Source: Gramella sp. KN1008 (GTDB taxonomy: Bacteria > Bacteroidota > Bacteroidia > Flavobacteriales > Flavobacteriaceae). From it: 64,000 bases of DNA. Each line of letters starts with the position of its first letter. The stretch's first letter is position 1. Position numbers and translations under genes: made by a program. The stretch covers positions 200,193 through 264,192 of the forward strand of contig NZ_SJDV01000002.1 of the NCBI RefSeq assembly GCF_004332155.1, given 5' to 3'. The notes under the pieces are model-generated. The model was not told the DNA's origin. It searched no databases and worked only from the letters and a program-made list of their open reading frames with translations. Shown here one piece after another: positions 26,994-34,326 of the stretch.

Positions 26994-27009
26994 TAACTCT
27001 TATTCAGTT

Positions 27010-28194
27010 TTAAGCATTACGTTCTATTACCATGGCCGATGCTCCGCCTCCTCCATTACAGATGGCAGCGGCACCTATTTTCGCATTATTCTGTTCCAGG
27101 ATGTTTAGCAGAGTAATAAGTATCCTTACTCCACTGCATCCAAGAGGATGGCCCAAAGAAACGGCACCTCCGTTCACATTGGTATTTTTATCGTTTAATC
27201 CTAAAATTTTCATATTGGCTAGCCCAACCACCGAAAAGGCTTCGTTGAATTCAAAGAAATCCACTTCATCCATTTTAATTCCGGCTTTATCTATCGCCTT
27301 TGGAAGAGCCTTGGAAGGTGCGGTGGTGAACCATTTTGGTTCAGTAGCCGCATCGGCATAACTTCTAATTGTCGCCAGTGGTTTAATCCCCAGCTCGTCT
27401 GCTTTTTCCCTGCTCATTAAGATTACGGCTCCCGCACCATCATTAATGGTTGAAGCATTAGCCGCAGTTACAGTACCATCTTTTGAAAACGCGGGTCTTA
27501 ATGAAGAAATCTTGTCCATACGTACATTCTTGTACTCTTCATCCTCCTTAACTATCACAGGATCTCCTTTTCTTTGGGGTACCTCTACAGGAACGACTTC
27601 GTTGTTAAACTTACCTTCTTTCCATGCTTTTGCTGATCTTTCATAGGATTGAATGGCAAATTTATCCTGATCTTCCCTCGAGAAGTTATGTTCGGTCGCA
27701 CAAAGATCGGCACAAACACCCATAGCATTATGATCATAGGCATCTACCAGTCCGTCTTTCTGCATCCCATCCTCCATTTTTGCAGGACCAAATTTCTGTC
27801 CAGTTCTTAAGTGCAAATAATGGGGAATAAGGCTCATATTTTCCATGCCTCCGGCAACAACAATCGAGGTATCTCCAAGCATGATAGATTGTGCTCCCTG
27901 CATCACGGCTTTCATTCCGCTGGCGCAAACTTTATTAACGGTAGTACATGGAACCGTATCCGGGATTCCTGCACCAAGAGCAGCCTGTCTCGCAGGAGCC
28001 TGGCCAACCCCTGCCTGAACAACATTTCCCATAAGAACTTCCTCTATCATTTCTGGTTTAAGGTTGATCTTTTCCAAAGCTCCTTTAATGGCAATTGAGC
28101 CTAATTTTGTGGCAGGAATGCTTGATAAACTCCCTAAAAAACTCCCTATAGGAGTCCTTGCGGCGCTTACTATTACTACTTCTTTATTCATCAT
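27010..28194 (-). CDS. Acetyl-CoA C-acyltransferase (thiolase)
   Basis: The 394-residue protein has both thiolase cysteines and the active-site histidine: Cys90 in NKVCASGMKAV (acyl-enzyme Cys), GHPLGCSGVRIL with the His and second Cys, and the C-terminal CNGGGGASAMV. It interconverts two acetyl-CoA with acetoacetyl-CoA or cleaves 3-ketoacyl-CoA. The absence of a neighbouring HAD gene suggests an acetyl-CoA acetyltransferase, but this is not certain. Two ATGs in tandem (28194 and 28191) are equivalent starts. It probably shares a transcript with the downstream NlpC/P60 gene. Confidence 0.94.
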   Translation of the reverse strand: MMNKEVVIVSAARTPIGSFLGSLSSIPATKLGSIAIKGALEKINLKPEMIEEVLMGNVVQAGVGQAPARQAALGAGIPDTVPCTTVNKVCASGMKAVMQGAQSIMLGDTSIVVAGGMENMSLIPHYLHLRTGQKFGPAKMEDGMQKDGLVDAYDHNAMGVCADLCATEHNFSREDQDKFAIQSYERSAKAWKEGKFNNEVVPVEVPQRKGDPVIVKEDEEYKNVRMDKISSLRPAFSKDGTVTAANASTINDGAGAVILMSREKADELGIKPLATIRSYADAATEPKWFTTAPSKALPKAIDKAGIKMDEVDFFEFNEAFSVVGLANMKILGLNDKNTNVNGGAVSLGHPLGCSGVRILITLLNILEQNNAKIGAAAICNGGGGASAMVIERNA

Positions 28195-28278
28195 TTAAGT
28201 TTTATTAATTCAGGTCCTGCGAAGTTAGTGATTTTATAAGGAATTAAATAACCTGAGCCTATTCAGGCCTATTTTTAC

Positions 28279-28286
28279 TACATTTG
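28279..28286 (+). promoter_or_regulatory. -7 promoter element for the 7TM-HD gene
   Basis: TACATTTG matches TAnnTTTG, 18 nt before the ATG at 28305. Confidence 0.5.
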
Positions 28287-28304
28287 AGCATTACCTGAAT
28301 ATCT

Positions 28305-30350
28305 ATGAGCGATTTCATTAATAAGCTATATAAAAATCAGGCACTTTTTTACAAGGTTTTCCTGTTTGTGCTTACCTCAGTTCTAATCGTTTACCTTCTT
28401 CCTAAAGGAGGCAAATTCAAATATGATATTCCCAAAGGGAAACCCTGGCAATATGAAAACCTCTATGCGCCTTTTGATTTTGCCATATTAAAGACCGACG
28501 AAGAAATAGCTGCTGAGAAACAGGATATAAGCCGCTCACATATTCCTTATTATAACTTTGATACAGAGAAGCCTGAAAGAATAAAGGAAGATGCCCTGCA
28601 GGAAGTTCAGAATGTTTTTCCCGATTCCACTCTCAGTGTTTATGAGACGATCATAGATGATTTTGTGACCGAAACAATAAATAAGATCTACGAGTTTGGG
28701 CTGCTTCAGGAAAGCGAACGTCTGGAACCTGATCAACTGGTCTATCTATTGAAAGGGAATGAAGCTTCAGAAGTCGCCTACAGGAGAATATTGAAACAGG
28801 GTGAAATACGTAGCTTTTTAAACAATGAGATAACCAATGCGGGTTTTTCATCTTTTAAAACAGAATTGCTGGAAGTGTTTTTCAATTCGGTGGAACCCAA
28901 TGTCACCTTCAACAATAACCTCACACAGAAGGAACTTGAAAGTAAACTTAACAACATTTCATATACCCGCGGAATAATCGAGCAGGGGAGCCGTATTATA
29001 GCGAAAGGAGAAGTGGTTGAGGGTAATAAATACAATATTCTGCGCTCCCTTAAATCTGAATATGAATCCCAGGTATGGAGCCAGTCCAATTATAACTGGA
29101 TCATAGTGGGGTATAGTGCTCTGGTTGCCCTGGCATTACTGATGCTACTGCTATTTATGCGGAAGTACCGAACCAGTGTTTTTGAAAATAATGTAAAGGT
29201 TACTTTCATATTTTTTAATATCATTTTTATGGTGATGCTTACCACTCTTGTGGTGAACTTCAATATTGATTATGTTTATGTAGTTCCTTTATGTATACTT
29301 CCGCTTACATTAAAAGCATTCTTTGATGCCCGGCTTGGATTATTTACCCATGTAATCACAGTCTTACTACTTGGCTTTATAGTTCCTAACAGTTATGAAT
29401 ACATGTTTCTCCAGATCATCGCCGGTATAGTTACAATTCTAACGGTAAGTGAACTTTATAAAAGGGCGAATCTTTTTATTTCTGTTGGGCAGATCACATT
29501 GGTGTATATTGTTGCTTATTTCGCGTTTACCGTTATCCAGGAGGGGGATATAAGCGATATGAAACCTGAGATCTTTCTTACTTTCATCCTTGGCGGTCTT
29601 GCCACTCTTTTTGTACAGCCTCTTATTTATGTATATGAAAAGATATTTGGAATGGTGAGCGACATGTCGCTTCTTGAGCTTTCAGATACTAATTCGAAGT
29701 TGTTAAAAGAGCTAGCAGAAAAGGCTCCCGGAACTTTTCATCATAGTCTTAATGTTGCCAATCTTGCCGAAGCTGCGGCTAATGAGATTCAGGCGAATGC
29801 AATGCTTGCCAGGGTGGGAGCATTGTATCATGATATAGGGAAGATGCACAACCCTACTTATTTTACCGAAAATCAAACGACTTCTGTTAATTCACATGAT
29901 GAATTATCTCCCCGTGAGAGTGCTCAGATCATCATTGAACATGTGATCAAGGGAATAGAAATAGCGAAAAAGAACAATCTGCCAGACAGGGTTATTGATT
30001 TTATAAGAACCCATCATGGAACCACCACTGTATATTATTTCTATATGAAGGAGAAGGAGATCAATAAAAATGCTCCTTCTGAAGATTTTCGTTATCCAGG
30101 CCCTATACCTTTTAGCAAGGAGACGGCTATTCTAATGATGTGCGATAGTGTGGAAGCGGCAAGTAAAAGTATTAAGGAGCCAACCTCTGTTCTTATTGAT
30201 AACTTCGTGGAGAAGATCATAGATAAGCAATTAGAGGAGGGGCAGTTTCTAAATTCGAATATTACTTTTAAAGAAATACAGATGGTAAAGAAGATCCTTA
30301 AGCGAAAACTTAAAAATATTTACCATCTGCGAATTGAGTATCCTGAATAA
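28305..30350 (+). CDS. 7TM-HD phosphohydrolase, PgpH-like (probable c-di-AMP phosphodiesterase)
   Basis: The 681-residue protein has an N-terminal membrane anchor, an extracytoplasmic 7TMR-HDED-type domain (about 45-260), seven hydrophobic segments (about 260-450) and a cytoplasmic HD domain. In the HD domain His479-His480 precede SLNVANLAEA and His509-Asp510 lie in ALYHDIGK, with a later HHG. This order is that of PgpH, which hydrolyses cyclic di-AMP to pApA in Firmicutes. Activity here is inferred from family architecture. c-di-AMP commonly controls potassium and osmolyte balance. It converges end-to-end with the GreA-like gene (30350/30351). Confidence 0.9.
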   Translation: MSDFINKLYKNQALFYKVFLFVLTSVLIVYLLPKGGKFKYDIPKGKPWQYENLYAPFDFAILKTDEEIAAEKQDISRSHIPYYNFDTEKPERIKEDALQEVQNVFPDSTLSVYETIIDDFVTETINKIYEFGLLQESERLEPDQLVYLLKGNEASEVAYRRILKQGEIRSFLNNEITNAGFSSFKTELLEVFFNSVEPNVTFNNNLTQKELESKLNNISYTRGIIEQGSRIIAKGEVVEGNKYNILRSLKSEYESQVWSQSNYNWIIVGYSALVALALLMLLLFMRKYRTSVFENNVKVTFIFFNIIFMVMLTTLVVNFNIDYVYVVPLCILPLTLKAFFDARLGLFTHVITVLLLGFIVPNSYEYMFLQIIAGIVTILTVSELYKRANLFISVGQITLVYIVAYFAFTVIQEGDISDMKPEIFLTFILGGLATLFVQPLIYVYEKIFGMVSDMSLLELSDTNSKLLKELAEKAPGTFHHSLNVANLAEAAANEIQANAMLARVGALYHDIGKMHNPTYFTENQTTSVNSHDELSPRESAQIIIEHVIKGIEIAKKNNLPDRVIDFIRTHHGTTTVYYFYMKEKEINKNAPSEDFRYPGPIPFSKETAILMMCDSVEAASKSIKEPTSVLIDNFVEKIIDKQLEEGQFLNSNITFKEIQMVKKILKRKLKNIYHLRIEYPE

Positions 30351-30803
30351 TCAATGCACATTCAGGATTTTTTGCTCTTTGCCGTTAAAAGTGAAGCTGT
30401 CACCAGCTTTTTTACCTTTCATTTCCTGATAAATTGGAGCTTCTGTGGAAATAGCAAAAACAGTGCTTCCTTCGTCAAGTGAAATTTTACCCAGAGCAAC
30501 CGAAATGAAATAATAATTTTCTGAAGTTTCCACAACGCTTCCAAAATCTATCTGTTCGGTATAATGCTTCTGATCTATCCTGCTTAGTTTTTCCTTCATT
30601 TTTCGGGAATTATCCAGGTACTCGGCATACTTTTCAAAATCTCCCAGTAACTGACCTTTCGAGTCATCTTCATCATAATCTGTATGGGCATCATTGTTTT
30701 CCATGGACTCCCTTATCTGGGCCATCTCATTTTCATACTTTTCTATCTGCCTGTTCACAATATCCAGGCACTTGTAAAATAATTCTTCCTTGTTAGCTAT
30801 CAT
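30351..30803 (-). CDS. GreA/GreB-like transcript cleavage factor homologue
   Basis: The 150-residue protein has an N-terminal coiled-coil-like helix pair (about 1-75) whose tip carries an acidic stretch (NDAHTDYDEDD), and a C-terminal FKBP-like GreA domain ending in FTFNGKEQKILNV. In GreA the acidic tip enters the RNA polymerase secondary channel and stimulates transcript cleavage. The tip here differs from the usual GDLSEN motif, so it may be a specialised paralogue that acts on RNA polymerase without classic GreA activity. It is divergent from satD across 181 bp. Confidence 0.75.
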   Translation of the reverse strand: MIANKEELFYKCLDIVNRQIEKYENEMAQIRESMENNDAHTDYDEDDSKGQLLGDFEKYAEYLDNSRKMKEKLSRIDQKHYTEQIDFGSVVETSENYYFISVALGKISLDEGSTVFAISTEAPIYQEMKGKKAGDSFTFNGKEQKILNVH

Positions 30804-30900
30804 GTTTCTTAATTCTCATTTACAACTTTAAAATTAATTAAGCTTTACTGGCTTAAAGAAGATTTAGCAAATATTTAATACCACTAATCCCTAATAGTCT

Positions 30901-30910
30901 ATAAGCTTAT
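30901..30910. promoter_or_regulatory. ATAAGCTTAT palindrome upstream of satD
   Basis: A perfect 10-bp palindrome made of the same half-site (ATAAGCTT) as the two 18-bp sites downstream. It lies in the GreA-like/satD divergent region. Confidence 0.45.
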
Positions 30911-30921
30911 ATTAGTAAAAA

Positions 30922-30939
30922 ATAAGCTTTAAAGCTTAT
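30922..30939. promoter_or_regulatory. Perfect 18-bp operator-like palindrome upstream of satD
   Basis: ATAAGCTTTAAAGCTTAT is a perfect inverted repeat. A second copy with one mismatched pair starts 29 bp further on. The arrangement is that of paired regulator sites before an autoregulated gene. Confidence 0.65.
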
Positions 30940-30950
30940 AATTATATTTT

Positions 30951-30968
30951 ATAAGGTTTAAAACTTAT
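30951..30968. promoter_or_regulatory. Second 18-bp operator-like palindrome, next to the satD promoter
   Basis: ATAAGGTTTAAAACTTAT is a palindrome with one mismatched pair. It occupies the place where the -33 element would be and ends 4 bp before the TATATTTG -7 match. Confidence 0.6.
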
Positions 30969-30972
30969 TTTG

Positions 30973-30980
30973 TATATTTG
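30973..30980 (+). promoter_or_regulatory. -7 promoter element of satD, 4 nt before the ATG
   Basis: TATATTTG fits TAnnTTTG. Because the ATG begins at 30985, transcription would start at or within one or two bases of the start codon, implying a leaderless mRNA if this is the true promoter. Confidence 0.5.
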
Positions 30981-30984
30981 TAAT

Positions 30985-31656
30985 ATGATTGCAGTACTTT
31001 CGGCCGACCTTCTATCATCTACCAGTTACTCCTCAAAGTTGCTGGAAAGGGTGATCAATGTTCTTAATAAAGAGTTCAGGAAGCTGGAAAAGCTTACCGA
31101 ACCTACTTCAGAATTCAGGATATATAGAGGAGACAGTTTTCAGGGTATTGTTTATGAACCTGAAAAAGCCCTGCTTTTTGCTCTTCGAATTAAAACAGCT
31201 ATCAACAGGCTACACCTTAACGATCTGGAAAGCAACAGGGCCTTTAAACGTGAAGCCGACCTTAGAATGGCTATAGGTATAGGTACTTATGATTTCAAAA
31301 GGGATTCTATTCTTGAATCAAACGGACAGGCTTTCCAGTTTTCGGGAAGAAGTTTAGATGAGATCAAAAAAGATAATCGTAAGTTAAAACTAAAGACACC
31401 ACAGGAAGATGTAAATAATGAATTTGATGCTTCCTTTTTTCTTTTCGATACCTTATCAGATAAATGGAGTACAGCTTCAGCCGAAGTAATTTATTATCTT
31501 CTACAGGGGTTTAAGGAAACTGAAATTGCCACGGAATTAGGTATAAGTCAATCGGCAGTAAATCAACGAAAGAAAGCTGCTGGCTGGGATGCAATCGAAG
31601 CCTTATTACTTCGTTATAAAACCGTAATGAACCAACATTTCGCAAATGGAAAATAG
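30985..31656 (+). CDS. SatD-family protein: cyclase-like domain fused to a C-terminal HTH
   Basis: The protein has 223 residues. The N-terminal part (about 1-150) matches class III nucleotidyl-cyclase landmarks: VLSADLLSST (Asp8, compare FADIVGST), YRGDSFQGIV (Asp50, compare GDGFLAVF), LRMAIGIG, and FQFSGR (Arg122, compare VNxAAR). The 42-residue spacing of the aspartates is close to the 44 of true cyclases. The C-terminal part (about 166-210, EIATELGISQSAVNQRKKA) is a helix-turn-helix. The ATG at 30985 is chosen over a TTG five codons upstream. The gene overlaps DUF3307 by 11 bp and is preceded by palindromes, so autoregulation is likely. Catalysis is not shown; the Asn of the VNxAAR motif is Gln here. 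Confidence 0.82.
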   Translation: MIAVLSADLLSSTSYSSKLLERVINVLNKEFRKLEKLTEPTSEFRIYRGDSFQGIVYEPEKALLFALRIKTAINRLHLNDLESNRAFKREADLRMAIGIGTYDFKRDSILESNGQAFQFSGRSLDEIKKDNRKLKLKTPQEDVNNEFDASFFLFDTLSDKWSTASAEVIYYLLQGFKETEIATELGISQSAVNQRKKAAGWDAIEALLLRYKTVMNQHFANGK

Positions 31657-32377
31657 TATACTCATTCTTTTACAATTACTGCTGGCACACGTGATCACAG
31701 ATTTTGTGATCCAGCCTACCAAATGGGTAAAACATAAACGCCGTAATAAATCAAAGTCTAAGTTTTTATACCTTCATGCCTTGATTGCCGGAATACTCAC
31801 ACTTATTTTCCTAATGAGAATAGAGTACTGGTATGTGGCACTATTTATCAGCTTCACACATTTCTTTACTGATCTGTGGAAACTGCAATTCTCCAGGGAT
31901 ACGCTTAAAATATTTATTTCAGATCAGGTTCTCCACCTCTTTGCAATTGTACTGGCATGGCTGTGGATCACTTCAAATTTCCAGAATATCATACCATACC
32001 TTTCTGAGCTTATAAGTTCTGAAACTGTAATGGCAATCCTCATAGGCTACCTCGTTATTATCTTTCCGGCCGGATTCCTGATAGGAAAAGCCACTATGAG
32101 ATGGCAGAATGAAGTGGAAGACGATTTGAAACGAAACAGCCTGGATGCCGCCGGCAGATATATTGGAATATTTGAAAGGATTCTGGTACTAACATTTATC
32201 CTTACTCTTAATTTTTCAGCCATAGGTTTTCTTATCGCAGCAAAATCGATACTTCGTTTTAGCGATAAATCGGAAACCGGTGCAAGAAAACAGACTGAGT
32301 ATGTGCTCATAGGAACCCTTATGAGCTTTACCATCACAATTCTGGTAGGTTTTCTAGTACGCCAGGTCGCGTTCTAA
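31646..32377 (+). CDS. DUF3307-family membrane protein
   Basis: The 243-residue protein is mostly membrane embedded. The N-terminal DUF3307 signature contains LLLAHVITDFVIQPTKW and, later, SFTHFFTDLWK, with His/Asp pairs inside hydrophobic helices. Roughly six to seven segments follow, down to TLMSFTITILVGFLV. The function is unknown; conserved polar His-Asp residues within helices could bind metal or carry ions. The start lies inside the satD end (ATGGAAAATAG overlap), implying coupled translation. SatD plus DUF3307 is a recurring pair, so the two should act together. Its 3' end overlaps the convergent 135-aa gene by 24 bp. Confidence 0.85.
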   Translation: MENSILILLQLLLAHVITDFVIQPTKWVKHKRRNKSKSKFLYLHALIAGILTLIFLMRIEYWYVALFISFTHFFTDLWKLQFSRDTLKIFISDQVLHLFAIVLAWLWITSNFQNIIPYLSELISSETVMAILIGYLVIIFPAGFLIGKATMRWQNEVEDDLKRNSLDAAGRYIGIFERILVLTFILTLNFSAIGFLIAAKSILRFSDKSETGARKQTEYVLIGTLMSFTITILVGFLVRQVAF

Positions 32378-32761
32378 AAGCTGAATATTTCCCTGCAATC
32401 TTTCCTTTACAATATTCATCATCCTCTTGTTGAGGGCTGAAGAATTCTGAATATAGGTTTTATATTCGCGGATCGTGAATTGCCCAATGATCATCCCTTT
32501 AAGACTGTTTCTGAACTTAATGTCCTTTTGAATGGCATTTTCAATGTACAGCAGCCTTTTTTCAAGGTTAAGATCATAAAAGGCATTTTTGTGCTTGGTG
32601 ATATAATTACGAAAAGCTGCCACCAGTAAATCATCCTGAAGTTTAGCTACAGGTCGAAGTGTTTCATTCTGAAACCTTTCATCTGAACTCATGTTTTCTG
32701 TAATCCTTGCTGAAGGAATCTCAGGTCTGAGCTCCATTAGGTTAATATCTCTCGGATTCAT
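32354..32761 (-). CDS. Conserved soluble protein of unknown function (135 aa)
   Basis: The protein is largely helical and hydrophilic, without signal peptide or membrane segment. Characteristic blocks are ENMSSDERFQNETLRPVAKLQ, AIQKDIKFRNSLKGMIIGQF and ALNKRMMNIVKERL. I recognise the pattern as conserved in Flavobacteriia, where homologues are sometimes called glyoxalase; no glyoxalase metal-binding motif is visible, so I would not use that name. It ends 24 bp inside the end of the DUF3307 gene on the other strand, and its upstream region separates it from SSADH. Confidence 0.72.
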   Translation of the reverse strand: MNPRDINLMELRPEIPSARITENMSSDERFQNETLRPVAKLQDDLLVAAFRNYITKHKNAFYDLNLEKRLLYIENAIQKDIKFRNSLKGMIIGQFTIREYKTYIQNSSALNKRMMNIVKERLQGNIQLLERDLAY

Positions 32762-32928
32762 GGCAAGTAATGTTTCTTAAATATAACTATTTAAAGACTC
32801 GCATTTACTATGCCGCTTTCATACTTGTAAACCGGTTATAAACATTGGTCAAGTTAAATATGTCTTAATCGCCCTGAATCCCGACTTCAAACTATTATAT
32901 TTAAAAGAAAAGCAAAGATTATTTGATC

Positions 32929-34281
32929 ATGATTGAATCTAAAAATCCATATACAGGTGAGGTGATTGAAAAGTTTAAGGAACTTACCAAATCTCAAATT
33001 GATGAAGCTCTTGAAAAAGCCGATAAGCGTTATAAAAAATGGAGAAAGGTCTCGTTCAACGAACGAGCTGAACTAATGCTGAATGCTGCTGCTGAACTTA
33101 AAAAGAATAAGGAAGACTATGCCCGGGATATCAGCCTGGAAATGGGAAAACCCATCACTCAGGCAATCTCGGAAATTGAAAAGTGTGCCTGGGTTTGTGA
33201 ACATTATGCTGAAAATGCCGAAAACCACCTAGCTTCAAAAACCATCAACACTGATGCTTCTAAAAGCTATGTTAGCTATGAGCCAATAGGGGTTGTATTA
33301 GCAATAATGCCATGGAACTATCCTTTCTGGCAGGTCTTCCGTTTTGCAGCTCCAGCGCTCATGGCAGGAAATATAGGTGTGTTAAAGCATGCCAGCAGTG
33401 TAATGAGATCTGCAAATAATATTCAGAAGGTATTTGAAAGAGCCGGTTTTCCCGATGCTTGTTTTCAGAATCTTGTGCTGGGAAGCAGTAAAATAGAAGA
33501 TATTATTCGCGACCCCAGGGTGAAAGCGGTCACACTTACAGGTAGTAAACCGGCTGGTGCAGCTGTGGCATCAGTAGCCAGTGATGAAATTAAAAAATCG
33601 GTTTTAGAACTAGGTGGAAGTAATGCCCTGGTAGTTTTCAAGGACGCCAATATTGAAGAAAGTGTAAAGACCTGTGTAATGGCAAGGTTCCAGAATACCG
33701 GCCAGAGTTGTATTGCCGGAAAAAGACTAATTCTCCATCAAAGTATCGCCGATGAGTTTATGGAAGAATTCGTAAGGCAGGTTAGAGAATTGAAAAGTGG
33801 AGATCCTCTTGATAAGGATACTTTCATAGGAACTCTAGCCCGGGAAGATCTTGCTGAGGAACTTGAAATACAAATACAGGATTCAGTAAAAGACGGAGCT
33901 AAGATAATTCTCGGCGGTAAGAGGGACCGCGCTTATCTAGAGCCAACCATTTTAACAGGAGTTACTCCTGATATGAAAATGTTTACCGAAGAGACCTTTG
34001 GACCGGCAATAGGAGTTACCACATTCAAAGACGATAAAGAGGCAATAGACCTTGTCAACATGTCCAAATTTGGGCTGGGCGTTTCTATCTTTACAGAAGA
34101 CATGGATTTTGCTGAAGAACTTGTTCCTGAGTTTGAAGATGGAGCCGTTTTTGTAAACGAACTGGTAAAGAGTGATCCCAGACTTCCGTTTGGCGGGACA
34201 AAAATTTCTGGTTATGGCAGGGAACTTTCAGAAGATGGTATCAGGGAATTTGTAAATAAGAAAACCGTATTTTTTAAATAA
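32929..34281 (+). CDS. NAD(P)-dependent succinate-semialdehyde dehydrogenase
   Basis: The 450-residue aldehyde dehydrogenase has catalytic Cys261 in NTGQSCIAGKR, general base Glu227 in VLELGGSNA, and the oxyanion Asn in MPWNYPFWQ. The C-terminal PFGGTKISGYGREL is typical. The overall type is that of SSADH (Sad/GabD-like) oxidising succinate semialdehyde to succinate. The ATG at 32929 is used; the TTG two codons upstream is unlikely. It stands alone and ends at a perfectly palindromic terminator. No GABA transaminase is nearby, so the physiological aldehyde is unproven. Confidence 0.9.
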   Translation: MIESKNPYTGEVIEKFKELTKSQIDEALEKADKRYKKWRKVSFNERAELMLNAAAELKKNKEDYARDISLEMGKPITQAISEIEKCAWVCEHYAENAENHLASKTINTDASKSYVSYEPIGVVLAIMPWNYPFWQVFRFAAPALMAGNIGVLKHASSVMRSANNIQKVFERAGFPDACFQNLVLGSSKIEDIIRDPRVKAVTLTGSKPAGAAVASVASDEIKKSVLELGGSNALVVFKDANIEESVKTCVMARFQNTGQSCIAGKRLILHQSIADEFMEEFVRQVRELKSGDPLDKDTFIGTLAREDLAEELEIQIQDSVKDGAKIILGGKRDRAYLEPTILTGVTPDMKMFTEETFGPAIGVTTFKDDKEAIDLVNMSKFGLGVSIFTEDMDFAEELVPEFEDGAVFVNELVKSDPRLPFGGTKISGYGRELSEDGIREFVNKKTVFFK

Positions 34282-34283
34282 AA

Positions 34284-34312
34284 AAAAGCCATGAGATCTC
34301 ATGGCTTTTCTT
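34284..34312. terminator. Bidirectional terminator, perfect 26-bp palindrome
   Basis: AAAAGCCATGAGA is followed directly by its reverse complement (34284-34309), forming a long stem with T-rich ends on both strands. It lies between SSADH (+) and the BNR protein (-). Confidence 0.9.
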
Positions 34313-34326
34313 AATGTTTTCTGGAA

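Noticed and set aside
32354..32761. Calling the 135-aa protein a glyoxalase
   Set aside because: No metal-binding His/Glu pattern or beta-alpha-beta-beta-beta repeats of the glyoxalase fold are visible.
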